DNA of 64,000 nt, taken from positions 806,001 to 870,000 of the forward strand of contig NZ_BNAQ01000001.1 of NCBI RefSeq assembly GCF_014653575.1, read 5' to 3'. Both the position numbers and the translations under genes were made by a program. The DNA is from Sphingomonas glacialis. Lineage in GTDB: Bacteria > Pseudomonadota > Alphaproteobacteria > Sphingomonadales > Sphingomonadaceae. How positions within the stretch are numbered: the first letter of the stretch is position 1; every line of letters starts with the position of its first letter. The notes under the pieces are model-generated. The model was not told the origin of the DNA and ran no database searches. It saw nothing but the letters and a program-made list of their open reading frames with translations. This document shows positions 9,158 through 17,973 of the stretch, in pieces.

Positions 9158-9868
9158 ATGACCGACAAGCCACTCGCCAATCAAGTTGCCCTCGTCACTG
9201 GCGCAAGCCGCGGGATCGGCGCTGCAACCGCACTCGCGCTCGGCGCGGCGGGCGCACATGTCGTGATCACCGCGCGCACCGCGGCGGGCCTCGAGACCGT
9301 CGAAAACGCGATCTTCGACGCGGGCGGATCGGCGACGATCGCACCGCTCAACCTGACCGAGACCGACAGCATCGCGCGCCTCGGCACCGCTATCGGCGAG
9401 CGCTGGCCCGCGCTCGACATCCTGGTGCTCAACGCCGCGATGCTCGGGCAATTGTCCGCCGTCCCAGCGATCGACGCCAAGGAGATGGCGCAGGTGCTTA
9501 CGCTCAACGTCAGCGCGCAGGCCGCGCTGATTGCGGCGTTCGACCCGATGCTGCGCAAATCGGCGCACGGCCGGGTGATCGGCCTCACATCCAGCGTCGG
9601 GCGCAAGCCGCGCGCCTATTGGGGAATGTATGGCGCATCGAAGGCGGCGTTCGAGACGCTGCTTTCGGCGTATGGCGACGAGATGGAGCTGATCAGCAAG
9701 GTCCGCACCGCGATCATCGACCCCGGCGCGACGCGCACCGCGATGCGCCACAAGGCCTATCCGGGCGAAGACCCCAAGTCGGTCAAGGATCCGTCGGTGG
9801 TGGCGGACCGGATCGTCGCTTTGCTGACCGAGGATTTCGCGACCGGACATTTCGAACGCGTCGAATAG
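9158..9868 (+). CDS. Short-chain dehydrogenase/reductase
   Basis: 236 residues. A classical SDR: cofactor loop TGASRGIGAA near residue 14, NAA near 90, a catalytic serine in LTSSVGRKPRAYW and the YGASKAA Tyr-Lys pair near 160, then DPGATRT. It reduces or oxidises a carbonyl/alcohol with NAD(P)H in the cytoplasm; the substrate is unknown. I chose ATG 9158 because an AGGGAGAGA ribosome site lies 8 bases upstream, and the longer frame would translate repeat B1. It probably follows purF in the same transcript unless B1 terminates it. Confidence 0.9.
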   Translation: MTDKPLANQVALVTGASRGIGAATALALGAAGAHVVITARTAAGLETVENAIFDAGGSATIAPLNLTETDSIARLGTAIGERWPALDILVLNAAMLGQLSAVPAIDAKEMAQVLTLNVSAQAALIAAFDPMLRKSAHGRVIGLTSSVGRKPRAYWGMYGASKAAFETLLSAYGDEMELISKVRTAIIDPGATRTAMRHKAYPGEDPKSVKDPSVVADRIVALLTEDFATGHFERVE

Positions 9869-9904
9869 AGTTCCCCTCACGCTTCCGGGAGGGAAGCCCT
9901 CAAA

Positions 9905-10065
9905 ACTCCCCTCCCGCTTGCCGGAGGGGCTGGGGGAGGGAAATGCCGGAGGGCGCGGCGCGCGAGGCACGCCCCTCCCCTAACCCAGTTTGAGGTGAAC
10001 GATGCCCCGCATCGTTCAGGTCATGCCGGGGGCATGACCGACCTCAAACTCGCAAGCGGGAGGGG
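9905..10065. repeat. Dispersed palindromic repeat, type B copy 2, interrupted
   Basis: Left arm ACTCCCCTCCCGCTTGCCGG followed by AGGGGCTGGGGGAGGG. The right arm CCCCTCCCCTAACCC ... CGCAAGCGGGAGGGG is split by a 64-base nested palindrome at 9987-10050. The right end codes for the last residues of the convergent cyclopropane synthase. Confidence 0.8.
9987..10050. repeat. 64-base double-hairpin element inside repeat B2
   Basis: Outer 10-bp stem AGTTTGAGGT (9987-9996) / ACCTCAAACT (10041-10050). It encloses two perfect 9-bp hairpins: GAACGATGC-CCC-GCATCGTTC (9997-10017) and GGTCATGCC-GGG-GGCATGACC (10019-10039). Folded, it makes a three-way junction with almost no unpaired bases. No transposase and no clear target duplication are seen. 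Confidence 0.85.
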
Positions 10066-11257
10066 AAATCTTCACCAGCGTGACATGTGCGACATCGATC
10101 CCGCCGCCGCGAAAACCGCCTTCGCAATACATCAGATAATAGCGCCACAAGTCGATGAACGACCGGTCGAACTTGTCCGGCAACCGCCCGGCCGCGACCG
10201 CATCATCGAACGCCACACGCCAGCGCCGCAGCGTCTCGGCATAATGCAGCCCGAAGGTGCGATTGTCCTGCCACTCGAGCCCTTCCGCCTCGGCAAGCGC
10301 CCGAAAGCGGCTCTCCGAGAGCAGCATTCCGCCGGGAAAGATGTAGCGCTGAATGAAATCGACATTCTCGGCATAGGCCGGGAAGATCGCGTCATCGATC
10401 GTGATGTACTGCAGCGCCGCGCGGCCGCCGGGCTTGAGCGCGCGCGCGACCGCGGCGAGATAGGCCGGCCAATATTCCTGCCCGACCGCTTCGACCATTT
10501 CGATCGAAGCGACCGCATCGTATTCGCCGGTAACGTCGCGATAGTCGATCCGCGAGACCGTCACGTCGCTCAAGCCGGCCGCGGCGATCCGCTGCTGCAC
10601 CGCCAGCTCCTGCTCGGCCGACAGCGTGATCGCATCGACGCTGAGCCCGCGCCGCGCCGCGGCTTCCGCAAACGCGCCCCAGCCACACCCGATCTCGAGC
10701 ACGCGGTCCCCCGGCGCCACCGCCAGCCGGTCGAGGATCGCGTCGATCTTCGTCGCCTGCGCAACCTCTAGACTTTCCGCCGCCGACACCGGCTCGGCGA
10801 ACAAGGCGCTCGAATAGGTCAGGCTCGGGTCGAGCCAGACGCGGTAGAAATCGTTGCCGAGATCATAGTGGAACTCGATGTTACGCCGCGCGCCGACGCG
10901 CGAGTTGCGCCGCCGGCTGTTCGCGATACGCCGCAGCGTGCGGATCACCCCGCCCGAGCGCGCGGTGCCGCCGAGCGTCACGCGGTTGCGCATGAACAGC
11001 TCGAACAGCACGGTCGGATCGGGGCTCGCCCATTCGCCCTTGGACCAGGCGACGTACCAGCCCGCCGATCCCCCCGTCGCCAGCCGCAGCAGCGCGCGCC
11101 AGCTGCGCAGATCGACCACCGCCGCCGGCCCCGGCGCACGGCCGCCCAGCAACCGGTCGCGCCCGTCGGGCAAGTGCGCGGCAAGCGATCCCGCGACCAG
11201 ACCCGCGTCGATCCGGTCGAGCAGGCGGTGAAACAATTTCGAGAAGGCCCCAAGCAT
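10016..11257 (-). CDS. cfa: Cyclopropane-fatty-acyl-phospholipid synthase family protein
   Basis: 413 residues. Transfers methylene from S-adenosylmethionine onto double bonds of membrane phospholipids. FHYDLGNDFYRVWLD near residue 128 opens the CFAS domain. VLEIGCGWGAF near 195 is the SAM site, and ASIEMVEAVGQEYW and QYITIDD follow, as in Cfa. I chose the ATG at 11257 (GAGGGGG lies 7 bases upstream); an ATG at 11278 is also possible. It follows photolyase with a 44-base gap. Oddity: the last 15 or so residues (after VTLVK) are encoded by repeat B2 and its double-hairpin insert, so the tail is probably not part of the ancestral enzyme. Confidence 0.88.
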   Translation of the reverse strand: MLGAFSKLFHRLLDRIDAGLVAGSLAAHLPDGRDRLLGGRAPGPAAVVDLRSWRALLRLATGGSAGWYVAWSKGEWASPDPTVLFELFMRNRVTLGGTARSGGVIRTLRRIANSRRRNSRVGARRNIEFHYDLGNDFYRVWLDPSLTYSSALFAEPVSAAESLEVAQATKIDAILDRLAVAPGDRVLEIGCGWGAFAEAAARRGLSVDAITLSAEQELAVQQRIAAAGLSDVTVSRIDYRDVTGEYDAVASIEMVEAVGQEYWPAYLAAVARALKPGGRAALQYITIDDAIFPAYAENVDFIQRYIFPGGMLLSESRFRALAEAEGLEWQDNRTFGLHYAETLRRWRVAFDDAVAAGRLPDKFDRSFIDLWRYYLMYCEGGFRGGGIDVAHVTLVKISPPACEFEVGHAPGMT

Positions 11258-11301
11258 CGCGCGCCCCCTCGCATCCATGCCCGCGTACCGCAACGGGATT
11301 T

Positions 11302-12687
11302 TCAGCGCGCCTGGCGTGCCGCCTCGAGCGCCCGCTCGCGTGCCTCGCGATGCCCGATGATTTTTGCGGGGTAGCCACGCGGGCGACAGCCGGCCTCTTC
11401 GGGATCGTGGACGGCATCGCCCTTGATGCCGGCAAGCTCGGGCACCCACTCGCGGATATAGTCCCCGGCATCGAATTTCGGCGACTGGACGAGCGGCGCC
11501 ATGATCCGCACGAACATGTTCGAATCGATCCCGGTGCCTGCGGTCCATTGCCAGTTGACCGCGTTCGATCCGTAATCGGCATCGACCAGGCAATCCCAGA
11601 ACCAGCGCTCGCCCTTGCGCCAGTCGATCAGCAGATGCTTGATAAGGAAGCTCGCGGTGATCATCCGCACGCGGTTGTGCATCCAGCCCGTCGTCCACAG
11701 CTGACGCATCCCGGCATCGACGATCGGATAGCCGGTGCGGCCCTGCTGCCACGCCTCGAGATCGGCATCGGCGGACTTGCCCGTCCGCCAGCCGAGGTCG
11801 TCGAGCGTGTCGCGACCGTTCTTGGTACCATAATCGGGATATTGCTGGATGACGGTCTGCGCATAATCGCGCCACCCAATCTCGCTCAGGAAGACATCGA
11901 CCGAGCCCCCCGCATCGGCGACCGCGTGCCACACTTGCGCCGCCGACACTTCGCCGAAATGCAGATGCGGCGACAGTCGCGAGCTGCCCTCGACCGAGGG
12001 CAGGTTGCGCGTCTCGTCATAGCGGTCGGCATGATCCGCGAACGCCTTCATGCGTTTGTGCGCGCCCTTTTCGCCGGGCGTCCATTCCTTGCCGAACCCG
12101 GTCGACCAGTCGGGCTTGGTCGGCAGCAGGTCCCAGTCGGCCAGCGAATCGCTCTTCGGCCAGTGCGTCGGCGCGGAAATATGCGCGGGCACGTGGCTCG
12201 GTTCGGGCGGCGGCAGTGTCGCCTTGAGCGCGCGCCAGAACGGCGTGAAAATCTTGTACTGCCCGCCCGAGCCCGTCGTCACCGAGCCCGGCGGCGCGAG
12301 ATAATTGCCGTCGTGGCACGCCAGATCGAGCCGCTTCGCCACCGCGCGCTCGGCATTTCGCCACCACGGCTCGAAATGGCGGATCGCATGGACGCGTTTC
12401 GCCCCGGTTTCCTCTGCGAGCTTGGCCAGTTCGACATCGCACACCCCGCGCCGCAGGATCAGCCGCGATCCCTTCGCGCGCAAAGCGGCATCGAGGCTTT
12501 CGAGGCTGTGATGCAGCCACCAGCGCGACGCGCCGCCCATCGCATAGTGTTTCGGCGTGTCGTCATCGAGGATGTAGACCGGGATCACCGCCCCATCCTC
12601 GATCGCAGCGAGCAAGGCGGGCTGGTCGGCCAGTCGCAAGTCGCGGCGCAGCCAGAGAAGAACGGAATCGGTCAAGCGTTGCCTCAC
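11302..12687 (-). CDS. phrB: Deoxyribodipyrimidine photolyase
   Basis: 461 residues, the normal length for class I photolyases. Repairs UV-made cyclobutane pyrimidine dimers using FADH and blue light. WLRRDLRLADQPALLAA at the N-terminus is the antenna-binding domain, and the FAD domain carries SSRLSPHLHFGEVS near 225, GRTGYPIVDAGMRQLW near 315, WMHNRVRM, and DADYGSNAVNWQW near 365. It is the first gene of a leftward pair with cfa. A BLUF photosensor lies at 49.8 kb, but nothing links the two except the use of blue light. Confidence 0.95.
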   Translation of the reverse strand: MRQRLTDSVLLWLRRDLRLADQPALLAAIEDGAVIPVYILDDDTPKHYAMGGASRWWLHHSLESLDAALRAKGSRLILRRGVCDVELAKLAEETGAKRVHAIRHFEPWWRNAERAVAKRLDLACHDGNYLAPPGSVTTGSGGQYKIFTPFWRALKATLPPPEPSHVPAHISAPTHWPKSDSLADWDLLPTKPDWSTGFGKEWTPGEKGAHKRMKAFADHADRYDETRNLPSVEGSSRLSPHLHFGEVSAAQVWHAVADAGGSVDVFLSEIGWRDYAQTVIQQYPDYGTKNGRDTLDDLGWRTGKSADADLEAWQQGRTGYPIVDAGMRQLWTTGWMHNRVRMITASFLIKHLLIDWRKGERWFWDCLVDADYGSNAVNWQWTAGTGIDSNMFVRIMAPLVQSPKFDAGDYIREWVPELAGIKGDAVHDPEEAGCRPRGYPAKIIGHREARERALEAARQAR

Positions 12688-12739
12688 AAACGAACGGGAG
12701 CGGCACCTCTTTAGGCACCCTGCCCCGCTTCCGTCATGC

Positions 12740-13678
12740 TCAACTTGACGGGAGCGCCATCGTTCCCGGAGTGGCCCGCGCCGCGTGATATGCCCGCCCC
12801 AAGGTCAGGATCACCGCGACATGCGTCGCGGCGAGCGCGCGGACGTCGTCGCCATACCCGCCCCCGACCGTGCTCGCGAGCGCGATGCCGCGCGTTGCGG
12901 CGGCTTCGGCGATGAAGCGGTCGCGCGCAACAAGCCCCTCGGGTGTCAGCGCGAGCCGACCGAGCCGGTCGCCCGCGAGCGGATCGATCCCCGCCTGGTA
13001 AAGGATCAGGTCTGGCCGATAGTCGCGAATCAGCGGCAGCAGCGTCGCTTCGAGCGTCGCGAGATACACGGCATCGCCGATCCCGTCGGCAAGCGGCACG
13101 TCGAGGCTCGAACGGGCTTTCCGCGCCGGGAAGTTCTTCTCGGCATGGATCGAATAGGTCGCGATTCCCGGCCGCCCGGCGGTGAGCGCCGCCGTGCCAT
13201 CACCTTGATGCACGTCGCAATCGACGATCAGCACGCGCGCGACATCGCCTTCCTCGATCAGCCGCACCGCCGCGATCGCGAGATCGTTGAACACGCAATA
13301 CCCAGCCCCGGTCTCGGCGAGCGCATGATGGCTCCCGCCCGCACTATTGGCGGCGAACCCACGCTCGAGCGCGAGCCGCGCCGCGAGCCACGTCCCTGCC
13401 GGCACGACCTGCGCGCGCGCCGCGACGCTCGGCGTCACCGCAAAGCCGATCCGCCGCTCCTTCTCGCGCGGGACGCGGGCTTCGAGCACTTCGGCGACAT
13501 AGGCGGGATCGTGCGTCGCCTCGAGCCAGTGGAGCGGCATCGGCTCGGGTTCGTGCCAGTCGATCGCGCTCCCATGCGTACGCAGCAGATCCCGAATCGC
13601 GGCATTCTTGCTGAGCTGGCTCGGGTTGGCCGCCTGGCCGTTCGCAACATAGGCTGGGTGATGGACGACCGCGATCAT
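12740..13678 (-). CDS. Histone-deacetylase-like (HDAC superfamily) hydrolase
   Basis: 312 residues. Zinc-dependent deacetylase fold of the AcuC / acetylpolyamine amidohydrolase / HdaH group. Motifs: GGSHHAL near 115 (catalytic His pair), YCVFNDLAIAA, VLIVDCDVHQGDGTA near 155 (Asp-His metal ligands) and YQAGIDPLAGD near 215 (third ligand). Substrate is unknown; bacterial relatives remove acyl groups from acetyl-lysine, acetylpolyamines or small amides. It is divergent from the esterase gene with only 35 bases between the starts, so the two share a promoter region. Confidence 0.9.
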   Translation of the reverse strand: MIAVVHHPAYVANGQAANPSQLSKNAAIRDLLRTHGSAIDWHEPEPMPLHWLEATHDPAYVAEVLEARVPREKERRIGFAVTPSVAARAQVVPAGTWLAARLALERGFAANSAGGSHHALAETGAGYCVFNDLAIAAVRLIEEGDVARVLIVDCDVHQGDGTAALTAGRPGIATYSIHAEKNFPARKARSSLDVPLADGIGDAVYLATLEATLLPLIRDYRPDLILYQAGIDPLAGDRLGRLALTPEGLVARDRFIAEAAATRGIALASTVGGGYGDDVRALAATHVAVILTLGRAYHAARATPGTMALPSS

Positions 13679-13713
13679 CCCCCCTAGGTAGGAGCAAACA
13701 CGGCATAGACCAG

Positions 13714-14670
13714 ATGGAGAGCAGCGTGACCGATCCGTATGTGCGCCCCGATGTCGCGGGCTTCCTCGCTTTCCTCAATAATATTCCCGGCCCCAAGATG
13801 CACCAGCTCGAGGCACCCGCCGCGCGCGCGACCTATGCCGCGATGAAGGACATTGCCGATCCGCCGGTCGGCGAGCTCGCGACGATCACCGACGTGAAGA
13901 TCCCCGGCCCTGCCGGCGACATTCCCGCGCGGCTGTTCGACACCGCTGCGACGCGCGCGGCGGGGCCGCTCGTCCTGTTCTTCCACGGCGGCGGCTTCGT
14001 GATCGGCGATCTCGACACGCATGCGAGCTTCTGCGCCGAAGTCTCGCGCAGCCTCGACTTGCCCGTGCTCGCGGTCGATTATCGCCTCGCGCCCGAAAGC
14101 CCCTGGCCCGCCGCACCAGACGATTGCGAGGCGGCGGCACGCTGGGCGGCGGCGAGCCCTGAGGCGCTCGGTCGGTCTGTCACCGGCCTGATCGTCTGCG
14201 GCGACAGCGCCGGCGGCAATCTCGCGATCGTCACCGCGGTGGCGCTGCGCGATGCGCCCGCGGCGGTGCCGGTGATTGCGCAACTGCCTTTCTATCCCGC
14301 GACCGACACGAGCCGCGAGTATCCCTCCTACACGCAGTTCGCCGACGGCTTCCTGCTGACGCGCGACAGCATGGAATGGTTCAACGCCGCCTATCAGGCC
14401 GAAGCCGAGCATATCCGCACGTCGCCGCTCAAGGGCGACCTTGCGGGCATGCCGCCCGCGGTCGTGGTGACCGCGAGCCTCGACCCGATCCGCGACCAGG
14501 GCCGTGCCTATGCCGCGGCATTGGCGGAGGCGGGCGTTCCGGTCGTCTTCCGCGAGGCGGTCGGCAACATCCACGGTTTCATCACGCTGCGCAAAGCGAT
14601 CCCGTCTTCGGCGGAGGATGTCGCTGGTGCGCTGGCCGCCGCAAAAACGCTGATCGCCGAAGCCCTTTAA
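13714..14670 (+). CDS. Alpha/beta hydrolase, HSL-type esterase
   Basis: 318 residues. Hormone-sensitive-lipase family: oxyanion motif FFHGGGFVIGD near 92, nucleophile GDSAGGNLA near 166, acid in ASLDPIRDQG near 260 and HGF near 288 as the catalytic His. It cleaves small esters; the substrate is unknown. ATG 13714 is taken; a GTG at 13726 (giving MTDPYVRPD) has a GGAG just upstream and is an equally good start. Divergent from the HDAC-like gene, which may mean joint control of acyl-group chemistry, but that is inference. Confidence 0.9.
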   Translation: MESSVTDPYVRPDVAGFLAFLNNIPGPKMHQLEAPAARATYAAMKDIADPPVGELATITDVKIPGPAGDIPARLFDTAATRAAGPLVLFFHGGGFVIGDLDTHASFCAEVSRSLDLPVLAVDYRLAPESPWPAAPDDCEAAARWAAASPEALGRSVTGLIVCGDSAGGNLAIVTAVALRDAPAAVPVIAQLPFYPATDTSREYPSYTQFADGFLLTRDSMEWFNAAYQAEAEHIRTSPLKGDLAGMPPAVVVTASLDPIRDQGRAYAAALAEAGVPVVFREAVGNIHGFITLRKAIPSSAEDVAGALAAAKTLIAEAL

Positions 14671-14702
14671 TCCCCCCCCCCGGGAACCGGGGAGGCGGAC
14701 AG

Positions 14703-14721
14703 CCAGCCTCCTTCAGGCTGG
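14703..14721. other. Short hairpin in GC-rich intergenic region
   Basis: CCAGCCT-CCTTC-AGGCTGG, a 7-bp stem with no T run, in the 170-base gap between the esterase and rppH. The gap also has C- and G-rich runs resembling a degraded type B repeat. No gene is seen there. Confidence 0.4.
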
Positions 14722-14841
14722 TGGTGAAGGGGGGCCGCCACACGCGTACCGCTCGCGGATAGCCCGCCTCCACCCCTCGCTGAATGCTCAGGGTCCCCCT
14801 CCCCCGTTCCGCGCGGGAGGATTTCCTAACGAAAGTCCCCA

Positions 14842-15321
14842 ATGACCGACCCCACCACCTTGCCTTATCGCCCATGCGCCGGAATCATGCTGCTCAACGC
14901 CGACGGCCTCGTCTTCGTCGGCCAGCGGATCGATGCCGAAGTCGAAGCGTGGCAAATGCCGCAAGGCGGGATCGACGATGGCGAGGACCCCGAGGCCACG
15001 GCTTTGCGCGAACTCGGCGAGGAAACCGGCATCGCGCCTAAGCATGTCGAACTGATCGCCGCCGCGCCGCACGAATTGTTCTACGATCTGCCCGAAGAGC
15101 TCGTTGGCCGCGTCTGGAAAGGCAAGTGGCGCGGGCAGCGGCAGCGCTGGTTCCTCTACCGTTTCCTTGGCAGCGACGCCGATATCGACATCGCGACCGA
15201 GCATCCCGAGTTCAAATCCTGGCAATGGATCCGCCCCGAGACGCTCCCCGACGTGATCGTCCCGTTCAAGAAGACGCTGTACGAGGACGTCCTCGCTGCC
15301 TTCGCGCCGCATCTGTCCTGA
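14842..15321 (+). CDS. rppH: RNA pyrophosphohydrolase (NUDIX)
   Basis: 159 residues. Removes pyrophosphate from 5'-triphosphate mRNA ends, which starts RNase E decay. The start [14 protein letters not shown] and FVGQRID are RppH-like, [16 protein letters not shown] overlaps the Nudix box, and [11 protein letters not shown] near 55-65 completes it. [12 protein letters not shown] near 94 and FKSWQWI are also typical of RppH. Length matches the family. It lies in its own rightward unit ahead of the M20 peptidase, 49 bases upstream of that gene. Confidence 0.92.
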   Translation: MTDPTTLPYRPCAGIMLLNADGLVFVGQRIDAEVEAWQMPQGGIDDGEDPEATALRELGEETGIAPKHVELIAAAPHELFYDLPEELVGRVWKGKWRGQRQRWFLYRFLGSDADIDIATEHPEFKSWQWIRPETLPDVIVPFKKTLYEDVLAAFAPHLS

Positions 15322-15370
15322 CGCGGTGCCAGGGGTGGAGCGTACCGCGCAGACCGGCTAGACCGAGCCT

Positions 15371-16579
15371 ATGGTGGGGATGACAGAAACAGACCGCGCG
15401 GCCGTCGCCTATGTCGCGACGCAGCCGATGCTGGCACAGGTCGAGGCCTGGTCGGCGATCAACAGCGGCACGCGCAATCTGGCCGGGCTGGCGGCGGTGG
15501 CGGATAAGCTCGCGGCGGCGTTCGGCGCGCTGCCGGGGGAGCTCGCGCTCGTCACGGGGGACACCGCCGAGAGCGTCGCCGCCGACGGGACCGTCACCAC
15601 GCTCGATCACGGCAAGCATTTGCATCTCGTCGTCCGCCCCGATGCGCCGGTGCAGCTGCTGCTGACCGGCCACATGGACACGGTCTATCCGGTCGACCAC
15701 GCTTTCCAGACGCTGACCTTCCGCGACGACGGCACGCTCAACGGCCCGGGCGTCGCCGACATGAAGGCCGGGCTCGCGGTGATGCTCGCGGCGTTGAAGG
15801 CGGTCGAGGTGAGCCCGCTCGCAGCGCGGATCGGCTATGAAGTCGTCATCAATTCCGATGAGGAAACCGGCTCCTTCTCCTCCTCGGCTCTGATCGCGCG
15901 CGCGGCACGCGGCAAACTCGCCGCGCTGACCTACGAACCAGCCTTGCCCGACGGCACGCTGGCGGGCGCGCGCGGCGGCACTGGGAATTTCTCGATCGTC
16001 GTCACCGGCAAGAGCGCGCATGCCGGCCGCAACCCGGACGAAGGCCGCAACGCGATCGTCGCGGCGTCGGACCTCGCGGTGCGGCTGTTCGCCGTCCGCT
16101 CGCCCGCGCTCGCGGTCAATCCCGCGCGGATCGAGGGCGGCGGGCCGAACAACGTCGTGCCCGACCACGCCGTGCTGCGGATCAATTTCCGCCCGGCCGA
16201 CCATACCGAAATCGCGCGCGCGCAGGCGGCCATCGACACGCTGGTGGCCGAAGTCGCCGCCGCGCACGACGTGACGATCGCGGTCCACGGCAGCTTCAAC
16301 CGCCCACCCAAGCCGATCGACCCCGGCGCCGCCAAGCTTTTCGCGCTCGTCAAGGAATGCGGCGCCGCGCTCGGCCTCCATATCGCGTGGCGCGCGACCG
16401 GCGGGGTGTGCGACGGCAACACCATCGCCGCCTGCGGCGTCCCCGTCGTCGACACGATGGGTGCGCGGGGCGGCGCGATCCATTCGACCGACGAATTCCT
16501 CATCGTCGATTCGCTCCCCGAACGCGCCGCGCTCTCGGCGCTGACGATCCTGCGCCTTGCCGAAAAGGGCTTATTGTGA
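15371..16579 (+). CDS. M20-family zinc peptidase / deacylase
   Basis: 402 residues. Metal ligands of the M20 family are all visible: TGHMDTVYP near 100, GPGVADMKAG near 122, SDEETGS near 160 and a late MGARGGAIHSTDEF His. GKSAHAGRNPDEGRNA marks the dimerisation domain. Relatives hydrolyse N-acyl or gamma-glutamyl amino acids. Its stop overlaps the GTG start of astA (GTGA), so it belongs to arginine succinyltransferase metabolism. I infer that it may replace AstE as the desuccinylase, since no astE is present here. An ATG three codons downstream is an alternative start. Confidence 0.88.
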   Translation: MVGMTETDRAAVAYVATQPMLAQVEAWSAINSGTRNLAGLAAVADKLAAAFGALPGELALVTGDTAESVAADGTVTTLDHGKHLHLVVRPDAPVQLLLTGHMDTVYPVDHAFQTLTFRDDGTLNGPGVADMKAGLAVMLAALKAVEVSPLAARIGYEVVINSDEETGSFSSSALIARAARGKLAALTYEPALPDGTLAGARGGTGNFSIVVTGKSAHAGRNPDEGRNAIVAASDLAVRLFAVRSPALAVNPARIEGGGPNNVVPDHAVLRINFRPADHTEIARAQAAIDTLVAEVAAAHDVTIAVHGSFNRPPKPIDPGAAKLFALVKECGAALGLHIAWRATGGVCDGNTIAACGVPVVDTMGARGGAIHSTDEFLIVDSLPERAALSALTILRLAEKGLL

Positions 16580-17592
16580 CCCACGTGATCCGCGCCGCGC
16601 GCGACAGCGATCTCCAGCCGCTCTACGAAATGGCCAAGCTCACCGGCGGCGGCTTCACCAACCTTCCGCCCGATCGCACCGCGCTCAAGGCCAAGCTCGA
16701 TCGCAGCGCCGCCGCCTTCGCCCGCAGCGACGATGGCAAGGCCGACGACCTGTTCGTGCTCGTGCTCGAAAACGTCGCAACCGGCGAGGTGCGCGGCACC
16801 TGCCAGATCTTCACGCATGTTGGGCAGAGCTATCCGTTCTACAGCTATCGCCTCGGCACGCTGACGCAGCACAGCAAGGAGCTCGGCCGCACCTTCCGCG
16901 CCGACATGCTCGGGCTGACCACCGATCTCGAGGGCTGCAGCGAAGTCGGCGGCTTGTTCCTCCATCCCGGCGAGCGCGCCGGCGGGCTCGGCATGCTGCT
17001 CGCGCGCAGCCGCTACCTGTTCATCGCGGCACATCGCGCGCGCTTTGCCGATCGCGTGCTGGCGGAGCTGCGCGGGATCATCGACGAAGCGGGCGGATCG
17101 CCCTTCTGGGACGGGCTCGCGGGGCGCTTCTTCGGGATGAACTTCCAGGACGCCGATCAATTCAACGCGGTGCGCGGCCACCAATTCATCGCCGATCTGT
17201 TCCCCAAACACCCGGTCTATATCGCGATGCTCCCCGAGAGCGCGCGTGCGGTGATCGGCCTGCCGCATCCCTCGGGCCGCGCGGCGATGCGGATGCTCGA
17301 GAACGAAGGCTTCGCCTACGAGAACTATGTCGATATTTTTGACGGCGGCCCGACGATGATCGCCAAGACCGACCAGGTCCGCACCGTGCGCGATGCGCGG
17401 TCGTCGCGGATCATCGCGCTCGACGGCGATGGCGGCGATCCCGCGCTTGTCGCGCACGGCCGACTCGCCGAGTTCCGCTGCGCCTATGGCAATGTCCGTC
17501 CGTGCGACGGCGGCGTGGTGCTCGATCACGCCACCGCCGATGCGTTGCGCGTGAGCGAGGATTTCGTCGTGAGCCACGTCGCCCGCACCTGA
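16576..17592 (+). CDS. astA: Arginine N-succinyltransferase
   Basis: 338 residues. First step of the AST pathway: succinyl-CoA plus arginine gives N2-succinylarginine, for arginine as a nitrogen or carbon source. IRAARDSDLQPLYEMA opens the protein, GGGFTNLPPD and CEVGGLFLHP-like (here CSEVGGLFLHP) are AstA signatures, and EVHPVYI-type FPKHPVYIAMLP follows near 215. The GTG start overlaps the M20 stop and is the only coupled start. AstB and AstD are not in the window. The gene ends 94 bases before a small membrane protein. Confidence 0.93.
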   Translation: MTHVIRAARDSDLQPLYEMAKLTGGGFTNLPPDRTALKAKLDRSAAAFARSDDGKADDLFVLVLENVATGEVRGTCQIFTHVGQSYPFYSYRLGTLTQHSKELGRTFRADMLGLTTDLEGCSEVGGLFLHPGERAGGLGMLLARSRYLFIAAHRARFADRVLAELRGIIDEAGGSPFWDGLAGRFFGMNFQDADQFNAVRGHQFIADLFPKHPVYIAMLPESARAVIGLPHPSGRAAMRMLENEGFAYENYVDIFDGGPTMIAKTDQVRTVRDARSSRIIALDGDGGDPALVAHGRLAEFRCAYGNVRPCDGGVVLDHATADALRVSEDFVVSHVART

Positions 17593-17686
17593 CCCCGGGT
17601 GTCGGGTTAACTGACAGGTAACCATCTTCGTACACGAAAACCCACGCGAAACAGCGCTTGGCCCGCTCTTTGCTTATCAATGTTGC

Positions 17687-17905
17687 ATGTGGACCAAGAT
17701 CTCCAGCCTGTTCGTCATCAAGACCAAGTTCGAAGCCTTTGCGGTGATCTACGCGCTGGCGCTCGGCGCGGTCGAGCGCGGGGTGCACTATCTTTCGCAA
17801 TATCCCGGCATCGGTGGCTGGCTGCTGTTCGCGGTCTGCCCGATCGCAGTGTTCATGGCGGGAGCCCGCATCCTCGATTCGGTCGAGCGCAACGCCGAGG
17901 CGTGA
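17687..17905 (+). CDS. Small membrane protein of unknown function
   Basis: 72 residues with two hydrophobic stretches: FEAFAVIYALALGAVERG (about 15-32) and GGWLLFAVCPIAVFMAGA (about 43-60). The start MWTKISSLFVIKTKFE is basic and amphipathic. I do not know the family, but length, composition and codon use fit a real gene. It is alone in its direction ahead of cysD, from which it is 68 bases away. Upstream, TTAACTGACAGGTAA resembles a CtrA box with one change. Confidence 0.65.
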   Translation: MWTKISSLFVIKTKFEAFAVIYALALGAVERGVHYLSQYPGIGGWLLFAVCPIAVFMAGARILDSVERNAEA

Positions 17906-17973
17906 GCGCGCTTTAGACGCCAACAGGATAAGTTGATCGCGCGGCGGCGTTTCTGCACTATCTGCAACGCAGC

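Noticed and set aside
11258..11932. Longer N-terminus for the cyclopropane synthase
   Set aside because: The extension runs out of frame through the photolyase gene and is Arg-rich with no conserved residue; the enzyme starts at 11257 or 11278.
17620..17645. Fourth sigma-F promoter (GTAACC before the small membrane gene)
   Set aside because: GTAACC is present, but CGAA is 11-12 bases on, not 16, so the spacing does not fit the other three.
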